Below are positions 16,043 through 23,126 of a DNA stretch of 31,907 bases, in pieces. The stretch is taken from assembly GCA_964400165.1 (NCBI GenBank), contig CAYNSX010000031.1, positions 1-31,907 of the forward strand. Reading direction: 5' to 3'. The first letter of the stretch is position 1, and each line of letters starts with the position of its first letter. Under the pieces are notes generated by a model. That model saw only the letters and a list, made by a program, of their open reading frames with translations, searched no databases and was not told the DNA's origin. Source of the DNA: CAYNSX01 sp964400165 (lineage in GTDB: Bacteria; Armatimonadota; Hebobacteria; CAYNSX01). A program made the position numbers and the translations under genes.

Positions 16043-16926
16043 GCCACCACCCCGAGCAGCGCGCCCGGCAGGGCCGCGACGCTGTCGAGCACCAGGTCGG
16101 CGCCCGCGGCGCGCAGCGATTCCGCGGTGCCGCTGCCGGTCAGCACCCCGACCGTGCGCATCGCGCAGGCCCGGCCCGCCGAAATGTCCATCGGGTGGTC
16201 GCCGATCATCACTGCATCCTTAGACTCTCCACCCACCGCCGCCAGCGCGGCGAGCAAATGAGCCGGGTCCGGCTTCACCCGCGCCACCGCCTCCCGCGGC
16301 AGGCAGGGCGCTTCGACCGCCAGTTGCGCCAACAGCGCCGCGGCGCTGCGCGCGGAATTGCGCGTGATGACGACGCATTGCAATCCGGCGGCCTGCAAGG
16401 CGCGCACGGCCTCTCCCGCGCCCGGCACGGGCCGGCACCGCGGCAGCCATTCCCCCTCGATGCGGTCGAGCGCCGCATGCGCCGCGGCGGCGAACCGCGC
16501 CGCCCGCTCGGCAGTCAGTTCGCCCGAGGCGCGCACGAAGTCAATGACTTCGAGCGCGGGGAGCGAGAGGTCGAACGGGTGCGTCCAGCCGTGACGACGC
16601 GCCGCCGCCCACACCTCCTCGCGCATGGCGCGGAAGTCGTAGGGGCCGGTGACGAGCGTGCCGTCGAGGTCGAAGATGCAAGCCGCCACCCCGCGCAACG
16701 CGGCATCCGCGGCACGCAGTGAGTCCCCCACCCTACTGGCCACCGGCGGCGGGCACGGCCAGCGGCGCCCGGCGCGGCCCGCCGTGATGTCCATCGGGTG
16801 TTCGCCGACCATCACCGCCTGACCCGCGGGACACTCGGCCACCCGCAACGCCGCCAGCAAGTGCGCCGCGTCGGGCTTGACGCGCTCCACCGCGACACGT
16901 GCGAGACAAGGCAGCGTCAACTGCAA
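16039..16926 (-). CDS. HAD-superfamily phosphatase with a fused partial copy of its own tail
   Basis: The functional part is residues about 80-295: motif I FDLDGT (85-90), motif II VITRN (186-190), motif III Lys in RVKPDPAHLL (216-225) and motif IV MIGDHPMDI (240-248). That is a normal HAD-IA phosphatase of about 215 residues; substrate unknown. Residues 5-77 of the open frame are a second, diverged copy of residues 206-278: offset always 201, 31 of 48 identical in the best block. It is the tail of another HAD protein joined in frame to this one. The frame opens at a TTG (16926) with no ribosome site. Alternative GTG starts are 16743, 16731 and 16689. The true start, and whether the extra copy is translated, are uncertain. 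Confidence 0.72.
   Translation of the reverse strand: MQLTLPCLARVAVERVKPDAAHLLAALRVAECPAGQAVMVGEHPMDITAGRAGRRWPCPPPVASRVGDSLRAADAALRGVAACIFDLDGTLVTGPYDFRAMREEVWAAARRHGWTHPFDLSLPALEVIDFVRASGELTAERAARFAAAAHAALDRIEGEWLPRCRPVPGAGEAVRALQAAGLQCVVITRNSARSAAALLAQLAVEAPCLPREAVARVKPDPAHLLAALAAVGGESKDAVMIGDHPMDISAGRACAMRTVGVLTGSGTAESLRAAGADLVLDSVAALPGALLGVVA
16168..16311 (-). repeat. Downstream (intact) copy of the HAD motif III-IV segment
   Basis: The matching block within the complete HAD domain. It encodes APCLPREAVARVKPDPAHLL through MIGDHPMDISAGRA. See the partner at 16771-16914. Confidence 0.75.
16771..16914 (-). repeat. Upstream (truncated) copy of the HAD motif III-IV segment
   Basis: Encodes LPCLARVAVERVKPDAAHLL through MVGEHPMDITAGRA, about 65% identical in protein to the segment at 16168-16311. 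The DNA is clearly related but diverged, so the duplication is not recent, or two old paralogues lay side by side. The motif I part of this copy is missing. The copy ends only about 50 bp from the F420-reductase-like gene, suggesting a deletion or recombination joint there. Confidence 0.75.
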
Positions 16927-16967
16927 GCGCGGTCTCCAAGGGGGAGGTCCGCAGCCTTACGCCCGCG

Positions 16968-17687
16968 TCACTGGCTGTCGGACTCGTCGTGGCGGCCGGC
17001 AATCTCTCTCCTGATACGAGCCTCCCGTTCAGCCCGGTATTCGGCGATCCGGCTCCGATCAGCCTCGGCGAGCGCGCGCCGGAGAGCGCCGGCATCGAGA
17101 TCCCGACAGTAAGCCGGGGTTCCGGGCTGCTGCCGCCAGGAGTTGTCCAGATCACCACCGTCCACGGGGTCGAAGCCAAGCTCGTCGACGAGGCGAAGCA
17201 CCGTTGCCTTGGCGTCCAACGAATCGCCGGCGACCGAGAGAGCTATCCGCCCCGTCGTTCCCATCGGAACGCCCTTCTCGAGAAGGTTCGTGGCCAAGAT
17301 GTCGTTGAACGCCTTGATCACGGGACGCCCGAGCCGGTGCGCGACCCACTGGCTGTCGAGCATGCCTCGGTCGATCGCATCGATGCGGCCATCGCGCAGC
17401 TCCGGGTGGTAGTTGCCAGTATCGATCACGACGACGCTGCTCGGCACGTCTGCAAATAGATCCCGCGGAAGATCGGCGACGGCCTTCGTCGGGATCGAGA
17501 TGATCACGATCTCTCCGGCGTTGGCGGCGTCGACGACAGAGACGGGCGTCGCGCCGACCTCGGCCGCCAACGCGGCCAGGCTCTCCGGTCCTCTCGAGTT
17601 TGCAATCGAGACCTGATGTCCTCGCTTGGCGAGGCGGCGCGCAAGTGTCCCTCCAACGGCTCCAGCGCCGATGATCCCGATCCGCAT
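16968..17687 (-). CDS. F420-dependent NADP reductase-like oxidoreductase (NAD(P)-binding)
   Basis: 239 residues. The N-terminal Rossmann fold starts at residue 1 with MRIGIIGAGAVGGTLARRLA, the glycine-rich nucleotide site. IANSRGPESL follows as the second-strand region typical of NADPH-dependent F420 reductases and related dehydrogenases. Further family-like pieces are IISIPTKAVADLP, VIDTGNYHPE, VIKAFNDILATNLLEKG and LGFDPVDGGDL. Whether it uses F420 cannot be told; many bacterial members lack F420 biosynthesis. The ATG at 17687 has AGGAGG 7 nt upstream, the best ribosome site of the region. It lies directly after an IS remnant and before the broken HAD copy. Its DNA looks slightly less G+C-rich than its neighbours. 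Acquisition by transfer is my inference. Confidence 0.8.
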   Translation of the reverse strand: MRIGIIGAGAVGGTLARRLAKRGHQVSIANSRGPESLAALAAEVGATPVSVVDAANAGEIVIISIPTKAVADLPRDLFADVPSSVVVIDTGNYHPELRDGRIDAIDRGMLDSQWVAHRLGRPVIKAFNDILATNLLEKGVPMGTTGRIALSVAGDSLDAKATVLRLVDELGFDPVDGGDLDNSWRQQPGTPAYCRDLDAGALRRALAEADRSRIAEYRAEREARIRREIAGRHDESDSQ

Positions 17688-17694
17688 GGGAATT

Positions 17695-17700
17695 CCTCCT
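17695..17700 (-). promoter_or_regulatory. Ribosome binding site of the oxidoreductase gene
   Basis: A perfect AGGAGG 7 nt before the ATG at 17687. It starts just past the presumed end of the transposase remnant, so the gene brought, or kept, its own translation signal. Confidence 0.7.
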
Positions 17701-17706
17701 CTGAAC

Positions 17707-17992
17707 GGGTAGTGTCCTAATTTGCCCCGCGTGCCGTGTGGCCGTTGACACCGGGAGAAAGGGGAACGAGCGCCAGGGCGTCATTGACAAGGCGCTCCAT
17801 CGGCCAGGGCTGCTCTGTTATAGCCGCTTTGACGGCAGGTGTCGTCCCCAGGGTGCGGGAGCGTAGGACGAAGTTGTAGCGGGCGTAGTGGAACGCCACT
17901 GCGGACTCCAGGTTCGCCAGTTTCTTGCTGAACGCAGGCGTCAGCCGGGTGAGGCGGCGCATCTGGTGGTGCAGGGTGAGGTTTGGCGCCGG
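17707..17992 (-). pseudogene. C-terminal remnant of an IS1-like DDE transposase
   Basis: The minus frame reads NLTLHHQMRRLTRLTPAFSK and continues through AVAFHYARYNFVLRSRTLGT, TPAVKAAITEQPWPMERLV to a stop at 17717. This pattern (RLTRLT-AFSKK, HxxYYNF, TP-A--AGI, W--E-LV) is the conserved C-terminus of a transposase group usually annotated as IS1-family. Upstream of NLT there is a stop codon two codons away, so the front of the gene is gone. The cut lies a few bases from the stop of the CvpA-CAP gene (18001). On the plus strand GGTAGTGTCCTAATTTGCC (17707-17725) may be the element's terminal repeat, but no partner end remains. Not functional. Confidence 0.7.
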
Positions 17993-18000
17993 TCACGCGC

Positions 18001-18948
18001 CTAATCCGAAAACAGTTGCGTGGCCATGTAGCCGAGCACCGGCGAATAATAGATGCCAATGCCGCACTTCGTGAACCGGGGGGCGAGGATGTTGTCGCGG
18101 TGCCCCGTGCTGTTCATCAGGCCCTGGTGCAGGACGAGGACGCTCGGCGCCAGGGCCACATTTTCCGCCGAACTGCGGCGCACCAGTTTCACCGCGCTCA
18201 TGCGCTCAACATGGGTCAGCCCCTCCGGGTCGTAATGCCCGAAGTAGCCGCGCCGCAGCATGTCTTCCGAATGGCCGCGCGCCACGCCGCGCAGCGCTTC
18301 GTCGAACGCGTAGGGCGTGAGCCCGCGCTTTGAGCGTTCCGCATTGACCAGGTCGAACAGTTGCTGCTCGGCGTCGGGCCGGACCTGCATGTTCTCTGCC
18401 CGGAAGTGCAGGTCCACCCGCTGCTGTCCCTCGGGCAGCACCTGCATCCCACCCGCGCCCGGCAACCCGCCCAGCGCCGGGCCGGCGAGCGAGGCGAGGC
18501 GGTGCACCACGGACAGCATCGGCGGTCCGACGAACGAGCGCTCGATGGCGCTCTTCGGCATGCCGGCACTCGGCAGACTCACCGCGATTGCCAGCAGTGC
18601 TGCAGAGAGCAGGACGCCCTTCGCCATTCCCGGCACCGCGCCCGCCGCGCGATGCCACTGCTCGCGGCCGACCGCTTCCACCATCGGTTTCGCTGGAAAT
18701 CGCAACAGCCAGACGGCCAGCGTGTGCAGCGTCAGCAGCAGCACAATCAACGCCACCGGCCCGGCCGTCCGCACGCCCAGGCCCATCGAAGTCAGCACCT
18801 GCGCCGTGGGATTGAGCAACAGCAGCCCCGCCGCCAGTGCGAACGCCAGCGCCAGGATGTCCACGACGCCGCCGACCAAGCCCTGCCGCACGCCGAGCGC
18901 CGCCACGCCGGCGATGACCAGCACCACCGCGATGTCAATCCAGGTCAA
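18001..18948 (-). CDS. CvpA-like membrane domain fused to a CAP (SCP-like) domain
   Basis: 315 residues. The first 125 or so form four membrane helices with the CvpA/colicin V production pattern: WIDIAVVLVIAGVAALGVRQ and GLVGGVVDILALAFALAAGL, then two more near 62-83 and 108-125. Residues 193-313 are a CAP/SCP domain: LFDLVNAERSKRGL, ARGHSEDMLRRGYFGHYDPE (His226, His238), AENVA (Glu262) and GHRDNIL (His283). These residues form the typical CAP pocket. The CAP part probably faces outside the cytoplasmic membrane; its activity is unknown. It starts with TTG in a TTGA overlap with the upstream PDZ gene's stop, with GGTGGA a few bases before. Its stop abuts the transposase remnant. Confidence 0.85.
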   Translation of the reverse strand: MTWIDIAVVLVIAGVAALGVRQGLVGGVVDILALAFALAAGLLLLNPTAQVLTSMGLGVRTAGPVALIVLLLTLHTLAVWLLRFPAKPMVEAVGREQWHRAAGAVPGMAKGVLLSAALLAIAVSLPSAGMPKSAIERSFVGPPMLSVVHRLASLAGPALGGLPGAGGMQVLPEGQQRVDLHFRAENMQVRPDAEQQLFDLVNAERSKRGLTPYAFDEALRGVARGHSEDMLRRGYFGHYDPEGLTHVERMSAVKLVRRSSAENVALAPSVLVLHQGLMNSTGHRDNILAPRFTKCGIGIYYSPVLGYMATQLFSD

Positions 18949-20486
18949 TACCGTTCCACCGGTTCCACGGAGCGCGCGACCTTCAGGTCGAGTGGCTGCG
19001 ACCGCCCCGACCGGACGACACGCAGGGCCACCGTCGATCCCACGGGCCCGGTGATGAGCGCGGTAATGGCGTCGTGACGGATGTCTCGCCGCTGCTCTCT
19101 GCCGAACGCGGACAGGAACACCCCGTCAATGGCGATCACGCGATCCCAGGGGCGGAGGCCGGCCCGCTCGGCAGGGCCGTCCCGCTGCACGCCCAGCACC
19201 ACTTCGTCCGTGCCGACCGGCGTTGACGAAAAACCCGGACGGCCCGCGGACGCTTGGCGCGCCACATCATCCGGCAGCCACCGCCACTGGCGACCCCATC
19301 CGACGAACGACACCGAGATTTCCCGCGTCCACCACGCGCCCGCCTTGTTCACCAAGTCGGCGAGGTCGTCCGCGCTCAAACCGTGGGCTTCAGCAGTCAG
19401 GCGCGTCCCCGCCAGGTCGCACACCACTCGGGTGGCGCCGTCCGGCATTCGCGTAATCCGCGCCTGGCACCATTCCAACTGCCGCAATTCGCCCAGCCCG
19501 GGGAGCGGTCCCCGGGCCGGTTCGAGAGACCACCAGAGAATGTCCTGTGTGTCGAGATTGAGAAAAGCGATGCGCAGCGGGCGGGGCACGGGCGGCTCCT
19601 CGCCGCGCCGGGCGAGCAGGATGCGCTCCGGCAGCATGCCCTCGTAGTCATAGTCCTTGGGCAGATTGTAGGGAACGGGCAGCGCCATATCGCTCAATCC
19701 CCGCACCGCCCAAAACCGCAAATCGAAGAACACCACGCTCAAATCCTTCGGGCGGCGCAAGCGGACATCGACCGACTCGAGGTCGAGCGCTCCTTCGAAG
19801 ATGCGGGTCCCCGCGGGCAGGCGCCGGTCGGTGAAGAACGAGTCGGCAATCGGCCAGTCCAGATACAATCGCGTCGCTTCGATGACGACCGTCTCCCAGT
19901 TGTCGAGCGCGATGGCGCGCCGCAACGGGAGGCGCAGGGCGTCGTCCCACCACACGCGCACCGCCACCTGGACTTCCCGCCGCTGGTAACTGTCCGTGAA
20001 AAGTTCCTCATAGATCGTGCATGCGCGGCCGAGAAGCGTCGCGGCGCCGGCGGGCTTGCCTTGTGGCTTGAGGGGCGCACGCAGCGCGTCGGGGCCGAAC
20101 AGCCACCAGCCGCGCTGGGGCCAGGCGGCGCTTTGCCAGTGGGCGGCGACTTGGTGGTTCGGCAGCCATTCCCAGCGCTCGTCGCCCAGGTACCAGCGCA
20201 GCAGCAGCGGCCGCTCAAGCGACTCGCGGTAGGCGCCGGCGACGGACATCCACACGCGCCCGGTGCGCCGGATACGGGCGACATTGGGGTCGGCGACTCG
20301 GACTATCTCCGCCGCCCACGACTCGCGGTACTCCAGGTACAGCGTGCGGGGGCGCGGCGCCGGCGCCGCGCGGCGCGCGGGCCCGGCGTTGCCCGCCAGC
20401 GCGCCGCCCGACAGCGCCAGGGCGAACGCTAGATACTGCGCGCGAGGAGTGCCGAGTAGTCGGCGGCGGACAGCAAGCCGTCCCAT
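18945..20486 (-). CDS. Secreted protein with C-terminal PDZ domain
   Basis: 513 residues starting at the ATG at 20486: MGRLAVRRRLLG followed by a hydrophobic stretch YLAFALALSGGALAGNA, a convincing signal peptide. This start lies within the last 58 nt of gcvH in another frame; no standard start codon lies closer to the mature part. The central 370 residues are Trp- and Arg-rich, beta-looking, and I do not recognise them. Residues about 425-505 are a PDZ-like domain (GPAERAGLRPWDRVIAIDGV, GSTVALRVVRSGR). No protease triad is visible. It overlaps the CvpA-CAP gene, so the two may work together at the envelope (inference). Confidence 0.72.
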   Translation of the reverse strand: MGRLAVRRRLLGTPRAQYLAFALALSGGALAGNAGPARRAAPAPRPRTLYLEYRESWAAEIVRVADPNVARIRRTGRVWMSVAGAYRESLERPLLLRWYLGDERWEWLPNHQVAAHWQSAAWPQRGWWLFGPDALRAPLKPQGKPAGAATLLGRACTIYEELFTDSYQRREVQVAVRVWWDDALRLPLRRAIALDNWETVVIEATRLYLDWPIADSFFTDRRLPAGTRIFEGALDLESVDVRLRRPKDLSVVFFDLRFWAVRGLSDMALPVPYNLPKDYDYEGMLPERILLARRGEEPPVPRPLRIAFLNLDTQDILWWSLEPARGPLPGLGELRQLEWCQARITRMPDGATRVVCDLAGTRLTAEAHGLSADDLADLVNKAGAWWTREISVSFVGWGRQWRWLPDDVARQASAGRPGFSSTPVGTDEVVLGVQRDGPAERAGLRPWDRVIAIDGVFLSAFGREQRRDIRHDAITALITGPVGSTVALRVVRSGRSQPLDLKVARSVEPVERY

Positions 20487-20857
20487 TCCGCGGGGTTCTC
20501 CAGTTCGATGGTCAGCAGCCACCCCTCGCCGTAGGGGTCGCCGTTGATGCGCTTGAGCGCCGCCAGGCGGGCGTCGGTCTGTTCGTCGGTCTCGGCCGCG
20601 CGCTGCACGACCGTCTGATTGAGCGCCACCACCTTGCCGGACACCGGCGCATACAAGTCCGACACCGCCTTCACCGACTCGATGACGCCGAACGGCTCGC
20701 CTCCCTTCACTGTCGTCCCGATGGCCGGCAACTCCACATAGACCACATCGCCCAATTCGCCCTGCGCGTAGGCGGTGATCCCGACGCGCACCCGCGCGCC
20801 GTCCCGCTGCACCCACTCGTGACTCGCGCTGTAGCGCCGGTCGTCGGGCGTGTTCAT
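20429..20857 (-). CDS. gcvH: Glycine cleavage system H protein
   Basis: 142 residues. GcvH is the lipoyl carrier that shuttles the aminomethyl group between the P, T and L proteins. The start RRYSASHEWVQRDGARVRVG and the lipoylation segment GVIESVKAVSDLYAPVSG (Lys63) are typical. The C-terminal part NGDPYGEGWL with a following amphipathic helix also matches. It is longer than the usual 125-130 residues because of a charged stretch, VQRAAETDEQTDARLAALKR, between the lipoyl domain and NGDPYG. The ATG overlaps the rluD stop as ATGA. The other gcv genes are not in the window, so either they lie elsewhere or this H protein serves lipoyl relay. Confidence 0.93.
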   Translation of the reverse strand: MNTPDDRRYSASHEWVQRDGARVRVGITAYAQGELGDVVYVELPAIGTTVKGGEPFGVIESVKAVSDLYAPVSGKVVALNQTVVQRAAETDEQTDARLAALKRINGDPYGEGWLLTIELENPAEWDGLLSAADYSALLARSI

Positions 20858-21819
20858 GCGGCCTCTGCCTCCATCAATGTGATGATGCGCGCTACATCGG
20901 CGGGCGGCGGCGCCGTCACGGTCAATTCTTCGCCGGAACGCGGGTGCGTAAACCGGATGGACGCCGCGTGCAGCGCCTGGTGGTCGAGCGCCTCCACGGC
21001 CGCCCGCAGCGCCGGCGACAGCGCCCCCGTCGGGGGACGGCGCACGCCATACTCCGGGTCGCCCACGACGGGATGCCCCAGATGCGCCAACTGCACCCGC
21101 ACCTGATGAGTTCGCCCCGTCCCCAGTTTCGCCTCCACGACGGTCAATTGCAGGTGCGCCAGCGTGCGGCGGAAGAGCGTCACGGCCTCGCGCACCCCCG
21201 TCCGGCCCCCGTCGGCGTACACCGCCATCTTCTGCCGATTCACCCGGCTGCGCCCGATGAACCCGCGCACTTCGCGCTCGGCATCCGGGAAGCGCCCCCA
21301 GACCACAGCCAGGTAGCGCCGGTCGATGGCGCGCCGCTTGATCGCGGTGGCGAGCGCTGCCTGCGCCGGCGGCGTCTTGGCAACGAGCAGGACGCCCGAG
21401 GTGCCTTTGTCCAAGCGGTGTACCAGCCCCGGCCGTCCTTCGTGCGCGCGGTCGCGCAAGTCGGGGCAGTGCCAGAGCAGCGCGTTCACCAGCGTGCCGC
21501 CCCAATTGCCCGCCGCCGGGTGGACGACGAGGCCGGGCGGCTTGTTCACGACGAGCAGGTCATCGTCTTCGTAGCGGATGTCGAGCGGGATGTCCTCCGC
21601 CTGCGGCGCGTCGGGCGGGGGCGCCAGGCGCGTCGCCAGGACGGTGACGACTTCGCCGGGCCGGACGCGGTGCGCGGGCTCCGCGGGGCGGCCGTCGACC
21701 TGCACCTTGCCGGCGCGGATGAGTTGCTTGGCAAGACTGCGCGTCAGGTCGGGATGCTGCGCGGCGACGAACGCGTCGAGACGCGTGCCGGACTCCGGGT
21801 TAGGAACCGCCCGTCTCAC
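20854..21819 (-). CDS. rluD: RluA/RluD-family pseudouridine synthase
   Basis: 321 residues. An N-terminal S4 RNA-binding domain (RLDAFVAAQHPDLTRSLAKQ, IRAGKVQVDGRPAEPAHRVR) is followed by the catalytic domain: YEDDDLLVVNKPPGLVVHPA, then RPGLVHRLDKGTSGVLLVAK with the catalytic Asp in HRLDKGTSG. GTGRTHQVRVQLAHLGHPVV and GDPEYG follow. RluD makes pseudouridines in helix 69 of 23S rRNA; which paralogue this is cannot be proven, but the place after lspA-lgt matches the Gram-positive ylyB. The GTG start overlaps the last 20 nt of lgt and has no obvious ribosome site, so coupling is likely. Confidence 0.9.
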   Translation of the reverse strand: MRRAVPNPESGTRLDAFVAAQHPDLTRSLAKQLIRAGKVQVDGRPAEPAHRVRPGEVVTVLATRLAPPPDAPQAEDIPLDIRYEDDDLLVVNKPPGLVVHPAAGNWGGTLVNALLWHCPDLRDRAHEGRPGLVHRLDKGTSGVLLVAKTPPAQAALATAIKRRAIDRRYLAVVWGRFPDAEREVRGFIGRSRVNRQKMAVYADGGRTGVREAVTLFRRTLAHLQLTVVEAKLGTGRTHQVRVQLAHLGHPVVGDPEYGVRRPPTGALSPALRAAVEALDHQALHAASIRFTHPRSGEELTVTAPPPADVARIITLMEAEAA

Positions 21820-22645
21820 CGGCAGGCCCGGCCGGCGCCTTGGCCGGCGCCCGGAATTGCCGCTTCATCATCACCATCACGACCAGCGTGACGGCGAATA
21901 TGGAGATGCTTGCCCATTGCGCCTGCGTCAGGTTGGCGACCGGCGTCACCACGGCGCTGAAGTCGCGGCGGAAGAACTCCACACCGAAGCGCAGCGCCGA
22001 CGACAACAGCACCCAGGCGCCGAACAGCGCGCCCGGCATCTTGAAGCGGCCCCGAGTCCAGACCAGCAGGCCGAAAATGAGCAGACTGCCGATCGCCGCG
22101 TACGCTTGCGTCGGGTGCCGCGGCACGGCCTCGCCGAAGACACCGAGCGACGGGTCGGCGTAGGTGACCGCCCAGGGCAGGTCGCACGGCCCGCCGCCGC
22201 AGCAGCCGTTGAGCAGACAGCCGATGCGCCCGATGCCGTAAGCCAGTGCTGCCGGCGGCGCCGAAAAATCGGCCAGCCGCCAGAACGCAATCTTGCGCCG
22301 CCAACTGAACACCACCGCCGCCAGCAGACCACCGGCGAAGGCGCCGTGGTACGACAGCCCGCCCTCCCACAGGTACAGGGTCTCCAGCAGGTTGCCGCGG
22401 TATTCTTGCCAGTTGAGCGCGACATACACGATGCGGGCGCCAACCAGGCCGAAGATCATCAGGTAGATGGCCCAGTCGAGCACCTGGTCCACGGTCAGTT
22501 TCAAGCGCTTGCGTTCCCAGATGCCCCAGGCGAGGGCCACCGTGAACGCGACCAGCAGCATCAGGCCGTAACTGCGCAATTCGAACGGCCCGAGCGTGTA
22601 CTGGCCGACCGTAAACGGCCCGAAATCGTAGAGGACCGGCTTCAT
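21800..22645 (-). CDS. lgt: Prolipoprotein diacylglyceryl transferase
   Basis: 281 residues. This integral membrane enzyme transfers diacylglycerol from phosphatidylglycerol to the lipobox cysteine, the first step of lipoprotein maturation. About seven membrane helices can be seen. Motifs are RSYGLMLLVAF, GARIVYVALNW, LYLWEGGLSYHGAFAGGLLA with the conserved His, and the signature GRIGCLLNGCCGG with the essential Arg and Asn. RHPTQAYAAIGS, the last conserved block, follows. The ATG is 1 nt after the lspA stop. With lspA it forms a lipoprotein-processing pair. The C-terminal tail after the last helix is Ala/Pro-rich. Confidence 0.96.
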   Translation of the reverse strand: MKPVLYDFGPFTVGQYTLGPFELRSYGLMLLVAFTVALAWGIWERKRLKLTVDQVLDWAIYLMIFGLVGARIVYVALNWQEYRGNLLETLYLWEGGLSYHGAFAGGLLAAVVFSWRRKIAFWRLADFSAPPAALAYGIGRIGCLLNGCCGGGPCDLPWAVTYADPSLGVFGEAVPRHPTQAYAAIGSLLIFGLLVWTRGRFKMPGALFGAWVLLSSALRFGVEFFRRDFSAVVTPVANLTQAQWASISIFAVTLVVMVMMKRQFRAPAKAPAGPAGETGGS

Positions 22646-22646
22646 T

Positions 22647-23126
22647 TCATTGCTCCCGCCACCAAGACCATATCACCAAAAGCGCTCCGACGGTGAGGGC
22701 GCTGTCGGCGAGGTTAAAGACCGGCCAGCGGCCGATCTGCACGAAATCGATGACATAGCCCAGCCGGATGCGGTCGGACAGGTTGCCCACCCCGCCGCCG
22801 AGGATGAGCGCCAGCGCCACCGTCAGCACCTTTGACCGCCAGACGCCGGGCGCATAGGCGACGATGACCCCCAGGAACACGATGGCGACGACCACCAGCG
22901 CTGTCGTCGAAACCGGCAGCCAGCCGAAGAGGGCGCCGGGGTTATGCACCACCTGAAATTTGAACCAGTCGCCGATGAGGGGCCGGCCGTTGTTGGGAAG
23001 CGTCGCCGCCCACTGTTTGGTCAGTTGGTCGGCGACGAGCACGACAGCCGCCAGCGCCGCGACAGCGGCCCAGCGCCCGAGGCCGTGCCCTACCCGTGTT
23101 CCAGCAGACTCTGACACTCGACGCAC
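22647..23126 (-). CDS. lspA: Lipoprotein signal peptidase (signal peptidase II)
   Basis: About 159 residues with four membrane helices. LspA cleaves the signal peptide from diacylglyceryl-modified prolipoproteins. Family blocks are VADQLTKQW after helix 1, VVHNPGALFGWLP, GGGVGNLSDRIRLGYVIDF and VFNLADSALTVGAL; the Asp residues of NLSDR and NLADS form the aspartyl active site. The open frame continues upstream within the dksA-like gene. I chose the GTG at 23126; a GTG at 23117 is equally possible, and both overlap the preceding gene by about 30 nt without a clear ribosome site. It works in sequence with lgt next door. Confidence 0.92.
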   Translation of the reverse strand: MRRVSESAGTRVGHGLGRWAAVAALAAVVLVADQLTKQWAATLPNNGRPLIGDWFKFQVVHNPGALFGWLPVSTTALVVVAIVFLGVIVAYAPGVWRSKVLTVALALILGGGVGNLSDRIRLGYVIDFVQIGRWPVFNLADSALTVGALLVIWSWWREQ

